Shown here in pieces: positions 8,714 to 17,736 of a stretch of DNA of 64,000 nt. Positions within the stretch are counted from its first letter, which is position 1. Every line of letters starts with the position of its first letter. The stretch is from assembly GCF_000416235.1 (NCBI RefSeq), contig NZ_ATLO01000017.1:118896-182895 (forward strand), read 5' to 3'. The notes below the pieces were generated by a model. The model was not told the DNA's origin. It made no database searches and was given only the letters and a program-made list of their open reading frames with translations. The DNA is from Pseudomonas sp. CFII64. GTDB taxonomy: Bacteria; Pseudomonadota; Gammaproteobacteria; Pseudomonadales; Pseudomonadaceae. Position numbers and translations under genes: made by a program.

Positions 8714-9184
8714 TTTCAAGGCTGTCTCCTTACTGCATAACAGGAGAACCACGCAGGTAGCGCCGTCGCAGCCCAACCTTTGAGGCAGGGCACAGCGCGG
8801 CTCGCCTGTCACACGACAGACGCGTCCGGACAGCGGGCAAACGCAGGCGCAACAACGCCGCGATCAGCTGCTGATCATTTCAGTATCGATGAGGAGGCTT
8901 CGAAGGGACGGCCGCAGGGGACCGCTTACCAGGGATGCCGTTTCTCGCCTTGGGCAAGATGACGGCAGGAGAGGCGCTGCGCGTTAACGTGCCAAGTGTG
9001 TGCAGGTTGCAAGAACCTGCCGACTACTGTCACTCGAACATGTACCCACGAGGGTCTCCATTGGGGGGCTGTGGCGCGAAGCATACCCTTGGGTTCTGGC
9101 CGGGTAAACCGGGGTTGCCCGATAAAGACAGGCAACGCTCCGGTCGTTCAGGAAGGGTTCAGATTGCGGTCTGCAACCGGCTAT
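8714..9184 (-). promoter_or_regulatory. Long non-coding gap upstream of mgtA (possible leader)
   Basis: About 470 bases with no convincing gene. It holds a good Shine-Dalgarno sequence just before mgtA (8724-8730 on the minus strand) and a perfect hairpin GCAGGTT-GCAAG-AACCTGC at 9002-9020. A minus-strand open frame at 8926-9078 (51 codons from an internal ATG, starting MLRATAPQW) has no recognised similarity and is not annotated as a gene. Confidence 0.45.
9146..9162 (+). promoter_or_regulatory. PhoP/PmrA-like direct repeat
   Basis: GTTCAG-GAAGG-GTTCAG is a direct repeat with a five-base spacer, the form described for PhoP/PmrA boxes in Pseudomonas. It lies about 430 bases upstream of mgtA and is oriented away from it, so the link to mgtA is an inference. 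Confidence 0.4.
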
Positions 9185-10519
9185 TTAGCCCACCGCCAGC
9201 ACCCGTTCCAGCACCGAGGCGCCACGATGACTCTGGGCAACGTTGGCATACAACGACGCCGCAATTTCGTCGGCGCGAATCGGCAGCACTGACAGCAGTG
9301 TGTCGCTCAAACCGTGGCTGGCTTCGCAGAAACCCTGCATGTAGACCGAGGCCTGGCAGCGCGCATCGGTCTTGATCCGGTAGTCCCTGGAGACTTCGAA
9401 ATCGCCCATGTACTCAGCCAGTGGCGCCAGCAGGTGGCGATGCAGCTGGCGCTCGTAGCCGGTGGCCAGAACCACAGCATCGTAAACCTGGGTTTTGCTA
9501 TCGTTGCTGGCCAGATTACGCATCACCATTTCGACCCCCTGCGCCGTAGCCGTGGCGGTTTCCACCGTAGTCAGGCTGTGGAAGGCGTGGCGGGCAATGC
9601 CGGAGACTTTCTGGCGATAGAACACACCGTAGATGCGCTCGATCAGATCGATGTCCACCACCGAATAGTTGGTGCTGTGGTATTCGCGGATCATCTGTTC
9701 GCGTTGCGCGCCGTCCTGGCTGAACATCAGGTCGGTGAATTCCGGAGAGAACACTTCATTGACGAACGGGCTGTCATCGGCCGGTTTCAGCGCCGAGCCG
9801 CGCAGGATCATGTCCACCTGCACCGACGGAAAGCTGTCATTGAGGTCGATGAACGCCTCTGCCGCACTCTGCCCGCCGCCGATGATCGCGATGCGCATCG
9901 GCTTGCCATTGACGCACGCCTGTTTGGCCATGCGCTCCAGATATTGGGAGTGATGAAACACCCGGCCATCATTTTTCAGGCCCGTGAACGCCTCGGGGAT
10001 TCGCGGCGTTCCGCCTGGGCTGACCACCACTGAACGCGTGGTGCGGACGTGATTCTGGCCTTGGGTATCCCGGGACAACACGCGCAGCGCCTCGACCTTG
10101 TTCTTGTGCAGCACCGGCTCGATGGCGGTGACTTCTTCGCCGTAACGGCTTTGCTCGCCGAACTGCCCGGCGACCCAGCGCAGGTAGTCGTTGTACTCCA
10201 TGCGGCACGGGTAAAAGGTGCCGAGGTTGATGAAGTCCACCAGACGGCCATGTTGCTTGAGGTAATTGACGAACGAGAACGGACTGGTGGGGTTGCGCAG
10301 CGTGACCAGATCCTTGAGGAAGGAAATCTGCAGCTCGCTCTGGGTCACCAGGGTATTGCCGTGCCAGCGGTAATCGGCCTGTTTGTCGAGGAACAACACG
10401 TCCAGCGCTCCCGCCGCCTCGCCGCGCTCCTGCAAGGCAATCGCCAGCGCCAGGTTGGAGGGGCCGAAGCCGATGCCAATCAGATCGTGAACCACGGCAG
10501 ATGCAAGAGCCTGTGTCAT
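9185..10519 (-). CDS. pvdA: L-ornithine N5-monooxygenase PvdA
   Basis: PvdA hydroxylates the side-chain amine of L-ornithine using FAD, NADPH and O2. It supplies the N5-hydroxyornithine used for pyoverdine hydroxamates. The 444-residue product begins MTQALASAVVHDLIG and has the FAD motif GIGFGPSN, then the substrate/flavin segment YRWHGNTLVTQSELQISFLKDL (broken across this entry only by name), the NADPH motif IIGGGQSAAEAF and the C-terminal ATGYE. It agrees closely with my memory of P. aeruginosa PvdA. I chose the ATG at 10519 because it gives that N-terminus and follows an AGGA-like sequence (CCTGAGGACACTGG). A perfect PvdS box lies about 70 bases upstream. It is transcribed away from the rest of the locus. 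Confidence 0.96.
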   Translation of the reverse strand: MTQALASAVVHDLIGIGFGPSNLALAIALQERGEAAGALDVLFLDKQADYRWHGNTLVTQSELQISFLKDLVTLRNPTSPFSFVNYLKQHGRLVDFINLGTFYPCRMEYNDYLRWVAGQFGEQSRYGEEVTAIEPVLHKNKVEALRVLSRDTQGQNHVRTTRSVVVSPGGTPRIPEAFTGLKNDGRVFHHSQYLERMAKQACVNGKPMRIAIIGGGQSAAEAFIDLNDSFPSVQVDMILRGSALKPADDSPFVNEVFSPEFTDLMFSQDGAQREQMIREYHSTNYSVVDIDLIERIYGVFYRQKVSGIARHAFHSLTTVETATATAQGVEMVMRNLASNDSKTQVYDAVVLATGYERQLHRHLLAPLAEYMGDFEVSRDYRIKTDARCQASVYMQGFCEASHGLSDTLLSVLPIRADEIAASLYANVAQSHRGASVLERVLAVG

Positions 10520-10588
10520 TCCAGTGTCCTCAGGAGGTGTTGCGCACTCAATCGGGATGGCCAGCAAGGTGGCCTGTTGCAATAGGGA

Positions 10589-10612
10589 ACGAGGGCTGTG
10601 AAATAAAATTTA
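10589..10612 (-). promoter_or_regulatory. PvdS (IS-box) promoter of pvdA
   Basis: Read on the minus strand this is TAAAT, 16 bases, CGT, the consensus recognised by the iron-starvation sigma factor PvdS. It ends about 70 bases before the pvdA start codon. Confidence 0.9.
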
Positions 10613-10645
10613 ACAATCCGCCGCACGAGCAAGAACCTATTCCGC

Positions 10646-10732
10646 AGGACCGGCTTCAGCCGGGAGGGCAAAAGCTCTGGCAACGCATCTGCTGCGAATG
10701 GGCGGGCCTGCTCCCGGCTGAAGCCGGTCCTA
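10646..10732. repeat. Palindromic repeat pair between pvdA and pvdR
   Basis: AGGACCGGCTTCAGCCGGGAG and its inverted copy CTCCCGGCTGAAGCCGGTCCT bracket about 45 bases. Near-identical units occur at 20003-20093 and 55881-55938, so this is a dispersed family. Confidence 0.85.
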
Positions 10733-10754
10733 CGGTTGCCACCCGATATCACCT

Positions 10755-10778
10755 TAAATTCCCGCCCCCCGGTGACGT
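10755..10778 (+). promoter_or_regulatory. PvdS (IS-box) promoter of pvdR-pvdT-opmQ
   Basis: TAAAT, 16 bases, CGT; it ends 39 bases before the pvdR ATG. It faces away from the pvdA box. Confidence 0.9.
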
Positions 10779-10817
10779 TTACCACTCAGTCCCTTGCCTT
10801 TGACGGTCATCCATTGC

Positions 10818-11990
10818 ATGAAACCGCCCCGCTCCGCCCGACGTCTGCTGCTCATCGCCCTGTGCCTGCTTCCCGTTATTGCCTACGCGACCTGGCAAGC
10901 GCTGCCTTCCGGCCGGGCTGATCTGGCCACGGTGCAGGTGGTGCGTGGCGATATAGAAAGCAGCGTCACGGCATTGGGCACTTTGCAGCCGCGTCGCTAT
11001 GTGGACGTCGGCGCCCAGGCTTCAGGGCAGATTCAGAAGATTCACGTGGAAATCGGCTCGCAGGTGACCGAGGGCCAGTTGCTGGTGGAGATCGATCCTT
11101 CGACGCAAAAGGCCCGCCTCGACGCCGCGCGCTATGCCATCGAAAACCTCAAGGCCCAGTTGCAGGAACAGCGCGCCGAACACGACCTCGCCCGGCAACG
11201 TGCGCAACGCCAGAAGACCCTCGCGGCGGGCGGTGCCACCCGCGAAGAAGACGTGCAGAGCGCCGAGGCCGAATTGCGCCGCACCAAGGCCCGCACGGAA
11301 ATGTTCCAGGCGCAGATTCTCCAGGCCCAGGCCAGTCTGCGCAGCGACGAAGCCGAACTGGGCTACACCAAGATTTATGCGCCGATGAACGGCACCGTCG
11401 TCGCCCTGGACGCTCGGGTCGGTCAGACGCTCAATGCCCAGCAACGCACGCCGTTGATCCTGCGCATTGCGCGACTCTCGCCCATGACGGTGTGGGCCGA
11501 AGTTTCCGAAGCCGACATCGGCCACGTCAAACCGGGCATGCAGGCGTACTTCACGACGCTTAGCGGCGGTGGACGACGCTGGCCGAGCACGGTGCGGCAA
11601 ATCCTGCCGATTGCGCCGATCCCCCTTGAGCAACTCAGCCAGGGCGGCGGCAGTCCGGTCGCGGCGGGCAAAGGCAGCAGCGGCCGCGTGGTGCTCTACA
11701 CCGTTTTGCTCGACGTTGAGAATGACGATCAGGCGCTGATGGCAGACATGACCGCACAAGTATTTTTCGTCGATGGCCAGGCCCGGCAAACCCTGACCGT
11801 ACCCGTCGCCGCGCTGCAACCGGGCCGTGACAGCCAGAGCCGCACGGTTCAGGTGGTGGCGAAAAATGGCGATATCCAGCAACGCCAGGTGCGTACCGGG
11901 ATCAGCGATCGATTGCGTACCGAGGTGCTGGAAGGCCTCGCCGAAGGCGACTATCTGCTGCTCGGCCCGGCCAGCGGAAGTGGCGGCTGA
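10818..11990 (+). CDS. pvdR: Pyoverdine efflux periplasmic adaptor PvdR
   Basis: Periplasmic adaptor (membrane fusion protein) of the PvdRT-OpmQ tripartite pump, which exports newly made and recycled pyoverdine from the periplasm. The 390-residue product has an N-terminal membrane anchor ([17 protein letters not shown]). A lipoyl/barrel-sandwich domain follows ([19 protein letters not shown] and the partner strand [10 protein letters not shown]), separated by a coiled-coil hairpin (about residues 100-175). The MacA-type membrane-proximal domain comes last. The ATG at 10818 is preferred over an upstream TTG. The stop overlaps the pvdT start by one base (TGATG), indicating coupled translation. 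Confidence 0.93.
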   Translation: MKPPRSARRLLLIALCLLPVIAYATWQALPSGRADLATVQVVRGDIESSVTALGTLQPRRYVDVGAQASGQIQKIHVEIGSQVTEGQLLVEIDPSTQKARLDAARYAIENLKAQLQEQRAEHDLARQRAQRQKTLAAGGATREEDVQSAEAELRRTKARTEMFQAQILQAQASLRSDEAELGYTKIYAPMNGTVVALDARVGQTLNAQQRTPLILRIARLSPMTVWAEVSEADIGHVKPGMQAYFTTLSGGGRRWPSTVRQILPIAPIPLEQLSQGGGSPVAAGKGSSGRVVLYTVLLDVENDDQALMADMTAQVFFVDGQARQTLTVPVAALQPGRDSQSRTVQVVAKNGDIQQRQVRTGISDRLRTEVLEGLAEGDYLLLGPASGSGG

Positions 11991-13957
11991 TGAGCACGCC
12001 TCTGATCGAACTGCAGAATCTGCGCAAATCCTACGGCGGCGGTGACACGCCGCAGGTTGACGTGTTGCGCGGCGTGAATCTGGCGATTTATCCCGGCGAG
12101 TTCGTCGCCATCGTCGGCGCTTCGGGTTCCGGCAAATCAACCTTGATGAACATCCTCGGTTGCCTGGATCGGCCCACCAGCGGTCGCTACCTGTTCGCCG
12201 GGGAAGACGTCGCCGGGCTCAACAGCGACGAACTGGCCTGGCTGCGCCGCGAAGCGTTTGGCTTCGTTTTCCAGGGTTATCACTTGATTGCTTCCGGCTC
12301 CGCCCAGGAAAACGTCGAGATGCCGGCGATCTATTCCGGCCTGCCCGCCAGTGAACGTCACGCACGGGCGGCGGCCCTGCTGGAACGCCTGGGCCTGGCC
12401 AGCCGCAGCGCCAATCGCCCGCATCAGTTGTCCGGCGGCCAGCAACAGCGGGTATCGATTGCCCGCGCCTTGATGAATGGCGGGCACATCATTCTCGCCG
12501 ACGAACCCACTGGCGCACTGGACAGCCACAGCGGTGCCGAAGTCATGACCTTGCTGGATGAACTGGCCCGGCAAGGTCATGTGGTGATTCTGATTACCCA
12601 CGACTGGGAAGTCGCGGCACGGGCCAAACGGGTCATCGAAATTCGCGACGGGGCAATCATCAGCGACACGACCCATGGCACCGCCGTGCCCGAACAGCCG
12701 GTATCCGGCACCCTGCAAGCGGTGGACTTGAAGCAACGCCTGAGTCAAGGCAGCCAGGCTCAGGGCGCCTGGAAAGGCGAGCTGGTCGAAGCGGTGCAAG
12801 CCGCATGGCGGGTGATGTGGATCAATCGTTTTCGCACGGCGTTGACCTTGCTCGGCATCATCATCGGCGTGGCGTCGGTGGTGGTCATGCTCGCCGTGGG
12901 CGAAGGCAGCAAGCGCAAGGTCATGGCGCAAATGGGCGCATTCGGCTCGAACATCATTTATCTGAACGGCACTGCCGCCAACCCCCGAGCGCCTCAGGGC
13001 ATCGTCAGCCTGAGCGACGTAAAGGCGCTGGCGGTGCTGCCGCAGGTTCACAAAGTCATGCCGATCAATGGCAATTACGCCAGTGTGCGCTTCGGCAATC
13101 TCGATCAGCGGGTCTACGTCGGCGGCAGCAATACCTCATTCCAGAGCATCTTCAACTGGCCGATGTCGGCGGGCAGTTTCTTCACCGATGCCGATGAGGC
13201 CTCCGCTGCCGCAGTGGCGGTGATTGGCGAACGGGTCCGGGAAAAACTGTTCGGCCAGACCGATCCGCTGGGGCACTACATCCTCATCGAGAATGTGCCG
13301 TTTCGGGTGATTGGCGTGCTGGCGACCAAAGGCGCCAGTTCCGGTGACAAGGACAGCGACCTGCGCGTGGTGGTGCCCTACTCCGCCGCCAGCGTGCGTC
13401 TGTTCGGCAACGAAAACCCCGAATACGTGGTGATCGCCGCTGCCGATGCGCGCAAGGTCAAGGACACGGAAAAGGCCATCGACCAACTGCTGCTGAGCCT
13501 GCATAACGGCAAGCGCGACTACGAATTGACCAACAACGCCGCCATGATCCAGGCCGAGGCCAGCAGCCAGAACACCCTGTCGCTGATGCTTGGGTCGATT
13601 GCGGCGATTTCCCTGTTGGTGGGCGGTATCGGCGTGATGAACATCATGCTCATGACCGTGCGCGAACGAACCCGGGAGATCGGCATTCGCATGGCCACCG
13701 GCGCACGCCAGCGCGACATCCTGCGCCAGTTCCTGACCGAAGCCGTGATGCTTTCGGTGGTCGGCGGTGTCGCCGGCATCGGCCTTGCGCTGCTGATCGG
13801 CGCGGCGCTGCTGCTGGGCAAAGTGGCCGTGGCATTTTCCCTGAGCGCCGTGGCCGGAGCCTTCGCCTGCGCGATGGTCACCGGCGTGGTCTTCGGCTTC
13901 ATGCCCGCCCGCAAGGCCGCCCGCCTCGATCCAGTCACGGCGCTTACCAGTGAATAG
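11990..13957 (+). CDS. pvdT: Pyoverdine efflux ABC transporter PvdT (MacB-like)
   Basis: Inner-membrane ATPase/permease of PvdRT-OpmQ. The 655-residue product has an N-terminal nucleotide-binding domain with Walker [10 protein letters not shown], signature LSGGQQQR and Walker [14 protein letters not shown] linker follows, then a MacB-type permease: one membrane helix at about 285-310, a large periplasmic domain and three C-terminal helices. The stretch [20 protein letters not shown] is the typical FtsX-family segment. It overlaps pvdR by one base and is followed by opmQ after 9 bases, giving a three-gene operon driven by the IS box before pvdR. Confidence 0.95.
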   Translation: MSTPLIELQNLRKSYGGGDTPQVDVLRGVNLAIYPGEFVAIVGASGSGKSTLMNILGCLDRPTSGRYLFAGEDVAGLNSDELAWLRREAFGFVFQGYHLIASGSAQENVEMPAIYSGLPASERHARAAALLERLGLASRSANRPHQLSGGQQQRVSIARALMNGGHIILADEPTGALDSHSGAEVMTLLDELARQGHVVILITHDWEVAARAKRVIEIRDGAIISDTTHGTAVPEQPVSGTLQAVDLKQRLSQGSQAQGAWKGELVEAVQAAWRVMWINRFRTALTLLGIIIGVASVVVMLAVGEGSKRKVMAQMGAFGSNIIYLNGTAANPRAPQGIVSLSDVKALAVLPQVHKVMPINGNYASVRFGNLDQRVYVGGSNTSFQSIFNWPMSAGSFFTDADEASAAAVAVIGERVREKLFGQTDPLGHYILIENVPFRVIGVLATKGASSGDKDSDLRVVVPYSAASVRLFGNENPEYVVIAAADARKVKDTEKAIDQLLLSLHNGKRDYELTNNAAMIQAEASSQNTLSLMLGSIAAISLLVGGIGVMNIMLMTVRERTREIGIRMATGARQRDILRQFLTEAVMLSVVGGVAGIGLALLIGAALLLGKVAVAFSLSAVAGAFACAMVTGVVFGFMPARKAARLDPVTALTSE

Positions 13958-13966
13958 AGCCTGCCA

Positions 13967-15373
13967 GTGAATAACCCATTGATGAAACCCAGACTCAGCG
14001 TTTTGGCCTTGTGTGTGCTGCTCGGCGCTTGTGCCAGCCCGACGCCGCCGATCAACAGCGGCATCGCCGCGCCTGTTGCCTGGCAATCGCCATGGACCGC
14101 CGCCGACCGCCAGACCGGTCAGCAATGGTGGCAACAGTTCGACAGCCCGCAACTGAACCGCCTGATTGAACAGGCGCGAACCGGCAGCTACGACCTGGCC
14201 GCCGCCACGGCGCGGGTTCGCCAGGCGCGGGCCGACAGCGTCATTGCCGGCGCTTCCCGACTTCCGGAAATCACCGGCGGCGCCAACGCCAATCGGCAAC
14301 GGTTGATCAGCGGCAAAGGCTACCGCCAGCTCGATGCCTACGAAGCCGAACCCACGGCGAAGTTTTTCGATGTCAGTTTCAGCGCCAGCTATGAAGTGGA
14401 TTTCTGGGGCGGCAACGCAGCGGCACGACGCAGCGCCGCGCAGAGCCTGCAAGCCAGCGAGTTCGATCAGGCCACCGTCGAGCTGACGCTGCTCAGCGCC
14501 GTGGCCGACAGCTACGTGCAAAGCCTGGCCCTGGACGAACAAGCCCGCATCGCCGAGCTTAATCTGGCCAATGCGCAGCACGTATTGGCGCTGGTGCAGA
14601 CCCGTTTCCAGTCCGGCTCGGCCACGGCGCTGGACCTGGCGCGACAGAAAAGTCTGGTCGCCGGTCAACAGCGGCAAGTGCCACTGATTCGGCAACAGGC
14701 ACAAGCAGCGCGCATCAGCCTTGCGACCTTGCTGGGCCAGCCGGTCCAACAGCTGTCCCTGGCAAACCAATCCTTCGAACGCTTGAACTGGCCCGACGCA
14801 AGTCCCGGCCTGCCCAGCGAATTGCTCAGCCGCCGCCCGGACATCGCCAGCGCCGAAGCCAGGCTCGCCGCCGCCCAGGCCGACATCCAGGTGGCCCGCG
14901 CCGCGATGTTGCCGAAACTGACCCTGAGCGCGAGTTTCGGCTCGGGTGGCGACGTGGCGTCCGACATCCTGCGCAGCCCGTTCTACAACCTGGGCGGCGG
15001 GCTGCTGACACCGATCTTCAACAACGGCCGCCTCGGCGCCGAACGTGACAAAACCATCGCCCGCCAGGAAGAACTGCTGGAGACCTATCGCGGCGCAATC
15101 ATCAGCGCCTTCGCCGACGTGGAAAAAGCCCTGAACGCTATCGCCGGACTGGACCAGCAACGGCAATGGCAAAGCGAAGAACTGCAACAAGCCCAACGCG
15201 CGTTTCAGATTGCCGAAAGCCGTTACCAGGCAGGGGCGGAAGACATGCTCAGCGTGCTGGACACCCAACGCACGCTGTATCAAGCCCAGGAACAGAACGT
15301 CCAGCTGCGGCTCTCGCGGTTGCAAGCGAGCGTTGCGCTGTACAAGGCGCTGGGGGGTGGATGGAAGATGTGA
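13967..15373 (+). CDS. opmQ: Pyoverdine efflux outer-membrane channel OpmQ
   Basis: TolC/OprM-family outer-membrane lipoprotein, the exit duct of PvdRT-OpmQ. The 468-residue product has a lipoprotein signal with lipobox LLGAC at the N-terminus. Two RND-type outer-membrane factor repeats follow, for example WWQQFDSPQLNRLIEQA and the SRRPDIASAEARLAAAQADI stretch, and it ends with YQAGAEDMLSVLDTQRTLY. The frame can start at GTG 13967 or ATG 13982 (MKPRLSVL); both leave the signal peptide intact. I list the GTG because it has AGAG at a suitable distance. Confidence 0.92.
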   Translation: MNNPLMKPRLSVLALCVLLGACASPTPPINSGIAAPVAWQSPWTAADRQTGQQWWQQFDSPQLNRLIEQARTGSYDLAAATARVRQARADSVIAGASRLPEITGGANANRQRLISGKGYRQLDAYEAEPTAKFFDVSFSASYEVDFWGGNAAARRSAAQSLQASEFDQATVELTLLSAVADSYVQSLALDEQARIAELNLANAQHVLALVQTRFQSGSATALDLARQKSLVAGQQRQVPLIRQQAQAARISLATLLGQPVQQLSLANQSFERLNWPDASPGLPSELLSRRPDIASAEARLAAAQADIQVARAAMLPKLTLSASFGSGGDVASDILRSPFYNLGGGLLTPIFNNGRLGAERDKTIARQEELLETYRGAIISAFADVEKALNAIAGLDQQRQWQSEELQQAQRAFQIAESRYQAGAEDMLSVLDTQRTLYQAQEQNVQLRLSRLQASVALYKALGGGWKM

Positions 15374-15377
15374 GCCG

Positions 15378-15468
15378 CTGTAGGAGCGAACTTGTTCGCC
15401 AGGCGTAATTCCAGTCGACATATATATCGTCTGAGATGACCGCTTCGCGGGCAAGCCTCGCTCCAACG
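15378..15468. repeat. REP-type palindrome doublet after opmQ
   Basis: GTAGGAGCGAACTTGTTCGCC and a facing TTCGCGGGCAAGCCTCGCTCC flank a spacer with AATTCCAGTCGACATATATATCG. The spacer is nearly the same as in the doublet at 3551-3633. Confidence 0.8.
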
Positions 15469-15563
15469 AATTTGTGGCCAACCGGGAAAATTGCTCTGGC
15501 TTTCGCTTTTCCCTGCCGCGATCTGGCAGACACCGCCAAAACGCGCGTCGGGAGGCTGAGCGC

Positions 15564-15733
15564 AGGTGTCGTGGGGTGGGGCGACCGGCATGGATGCCGG
15601 TCGAGCGCCGTTGCGCCAGGGATGGCGCGTCGGCGCGTACCCACCCCACGGCACCGGAGCGAAGGAACCCCTGCGAAGCAGGGGCCGGACGTCAGCGCAG
15701 AATGGTTTCCTCCCTTTGCCGAAACAAAGGGAG
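15564..15733. repeat. Cluster of four hairpins in the opmQ-pvdP gap
   Basis: An outer inverted repeat (15565-15580 with 15640-15655, GGTGTCGTGGGGTGGG against its near complement) encloses a perfect palindrome GACCGGCAT-GG-ATGCCGGTC (15583-15602) and a weaker stem (15605-15637). Next come CCCCTGC-GAA-GCAGGGG (15668-15684) and CTCCCTTTG...CAAAGGGAG (15710-15733). No gene is visible in 15374-15812. Confidence 0.7.
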
Positions 15734-15812
15734 TCGACCGTCAGGGCGAAACCAGAAGTCGCCGCACCGCGAATGCTGTTGTCGCCATCCGATTAGAAGC
15801 GCGGAATCCGCC

Positions 15813-17438
15813 TCACCAAAACCAGCGCCGCACTGAAATATTCCGCGCATACCAAGGCCGTCTCGGCACGCGGCGGAACAGGTTGGCGATTTTCTTTTCG
15901 TCGCCGAAGGTGATCTTCAGCGCCAGCTTCATGACTTCCGGGTCGGTCTCCAGCGTCTTGCCGGGGTCGACACCGGGGGCGGTGCTGCAACCGTGGGTCA
16001 GCGGACCCAGCCATGGATCGTCGATTTCCACCCAGCGACCCGGCGCAAACCAGTAAACGCCGTTGACCATCAAGCGCTGCACTTGCCCCGGATGAAAGCG
16101 CTCATGGGCCCGAAACCAGTCTTCGATGCGGTCATCGATCCAGCCATGAAACCCCCAGAACACCGGGTTCACATGGGACGAAAACGGATCGCCCAAAAAA
16201 TCGTTTTGCGCCTCATACCAGCGCGGCGCGAAGTCGGCGGGATCGCGGGCCATGGGCACCGGCTGACCATTGGACGGATCACGTGGCACCGACGCCCAAC
16301 GCATGTGCAGCCAGTCGTGCAGCCCCAGTTCCACCTCGGAGCCGAACTGGCCGAGGGTCAACTTCGACAGGTAACGTGGGTCACGATATCTGGATTCCCA
16401 GACGTCGAAATTGGTGTGGTAAGTCTCGGCGCTTTTCACGTCGCTGACCCACTGGCTGTACTCGTCGTCCCCGGAAGCGCGCCAGGTCGGCGGCAAGGCG
16501 CAGCCGTCGTGGTTGTCAAAATAGCGGGCGAACCCCTGACGATCGCGCTGCAATTCCGGCTGTGGCATGGGGAAGTGTTGCCAGGATGGCAGCTGCTGCA
16601 CCGCCCGCGCCGAACCCAGCATGTGCCGGTGCATGAAGAAAAAATCCACACCCGAGCCGTTGCGGTCCTTGCGCGGCCCGCGGGCGTCACGCTCTTTTTC
16701 TCGCGGCCCCGGCTGCCAGCCGATCCCACGCAAGGCATCGCGCTTGCTCTCGGACAACTTGTGCCATTTGTCCCGGGACGCGTGCCACAGTTGGTGGAAC
16801 AGGCGATGTTCCGGGCTGATCAGCATGGCCAGCAGTGGCGGCTCAAGACCGATGCGCTCGCGGGCTTCGGGGAACAGCCGCTTGACCGCCACGAAGCGAT
16901 TGTCCTGTTCGATCAGCGCAGGGTCGCGATCCAGTCGATAAATGCGCCCACTGAGCGTCGCGCTGCCTGCGTTGCCAAACGCGGCCCAGACCTCATCGAG
17001 CACCGCCGTGAATTCGTAGGCGGGCGTTTCGTCCTGCGCATCCGCAGCGGTCAAACGCCAACTGAGCGTCGCACCATTGGCCACGGCAAGATCACCCAGC
17101 AAGCTGTAGCGCGGCGCTGCATCGGCACGCAGATTCGAGCCGGTATCCAGCAGGCCACGAATGCCCCGGCCACGCGGGGCGATGTCGATAAACATTTCCA
17201 GCCCGTCGCGGGGCAAGCCGTCCAGCCCGGCGTCGGCGCCTTCCAGACGAATATCCCAGACGCCGCGCAAGTTATCCGCCAATTGCCGGCCAGCAGCGTC
17301 CGCCACATCAAAGGATGCTTCGCCGGGAGTGATCGGTTCATCCGGGCCTTTCAACTCGCGATGCGCGTAATAGGCAGCCGGCACCGCAGCACCGGTCAGT
17401 GCCAGGCCCGCCAGAAAGCCTCGTCGAGAAATCGTCAT
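15813..17438 (-). CDS. pvdP: Pyoverdine maturation tyrosinase PvdP
   Basis: PvdP is a periplasmic copper enzyme that hydroxylates and oxidises the D-Tyr of ferribactin, starting formation of the pyoverdine chromophore. The 541-residue product has a twin-arginine signal (SRRGFLAGLALTGAAV). The tyrosinase-type copper-binding histidines lie in FHQLWHASRDKWH, FFMHRHML, and the later FSSHVNPVFWGFHGWID and HERFHPGQ segments. A beta domain precedes the tyrosinase fold, as known for PvdP. I chose the ATG at 17438 so that the Tat motif is near the N-terminus. It is transcribed divergently from pvdM, and each gene has its own PvdS box in the shared gap. Confidence 0.93.
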   Translation of the reverse strand: MTISRRGFLAGLALTGAAVPAAYYAHRELKGPDEPITPGEASFDVADAAGRQLADNLRGVWDIRLEGADAGLDGLPRDGLEMFIDIAPRGRGIRGLLDTGSNLRADAAPRYSLLGDLAVANGATLSWRLTAADAQDETPAYEFTAVLDEVWAAFGNAGSATLSGRIYRLDRDPALIEQDNRFVAVKRLFPEARERIGLEPPLLAMLISPEHRLFHQLWHASRDKWHKLSESKRDALRGIGWQPGPREKERDARGPRKDRNGSGVDFFFMHRHMLGSARAVQQLPSWQHFPMPQPELQRDRQGFARYFDNHDGCALPPTWRASGDDEYSQWVSDVKSAETYHTNFDVWESRYRDPRYLSKLTLGQFGSEVELGLHDWLHMRWASVPRDPSNGQPVPMARDPADFAPRWYEAQNDFLGDPFSSHVNPVFWGFHGWIDDRIEDWFRAHERFHPGQVQRLMVNGVYWFAPGRWVEIDDPWLGPLTHGCSTAPGVDPGKTLETDPEVMKLALKITFGDEKKIANLFRRVPRRPWYARNISVRRWFW

Positions 17439-17483
17439 CGCCCTACCTGTATCAGCCCTGAAACGGGCGTTATCCAAGCTAGA

Positions 17484-17507
17484 ACGTTGGATTGGCGGGG
17501 AAATTTA
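17484..17507 (-). promoter_or_regulatory. PvdS (IS-box) promoter of pvdP
   Basis: On the minus strand it reads TAAAT, 16 bases, CGT; it ends 45 bases before the pvdP start. Confidence 0.9.
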
Positions 17508-17528
17508 AGGCGAAGACGCGTTGAAACC

Positions 17529-17634
17529 GTGGGAGCGAGCTTGCTCGCGAAGGCGTCAGCCCGGATACCGAGTTGTGTCAGGCAGATATCCATTGATCAG
17601 ACTTGCCCATTCCCGGATACATCCGGTCCCACGG
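17529..17634. repeat. Short palindromic repeats between pvdP and pvdM
   Basis: GGGAGCGAGCTTGCTCGCGAAGGCG and CCCGGATACATCCGGTCCCACGG are single palindromic units of the dispersed families seen elsewhere in the window. Confidence 0.6.
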
Positions 17635-17661
17635 GCATTCCACGCGCCATGGCGTCCCGCC

Positions 17662-17685
17662 TAAATTTCCCCGCCAACCACTCGT
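17662..17685 (+). promoter_or_regulatory. PvdS (IS-box) promoter of pvdM-pvdO
   Basis: TAAAT, 16 bases, CGT; it ends 51 bases before the pvdM start and faces away from the pvdP box. Confidence 0.9.
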
Positions 17686-17736
17686 TCTTCCCAGATAGCA
17701 AAGCCTGCACTTCTACGGCTGATTCCCGGGATCGCA

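Noticed and set aside
8926..9135. Minus-strand open frame upstream of mgtA
   Set aside because: No similarity, no good ribosome-binding site, and an odd composition; kept only as a remark on the leader.
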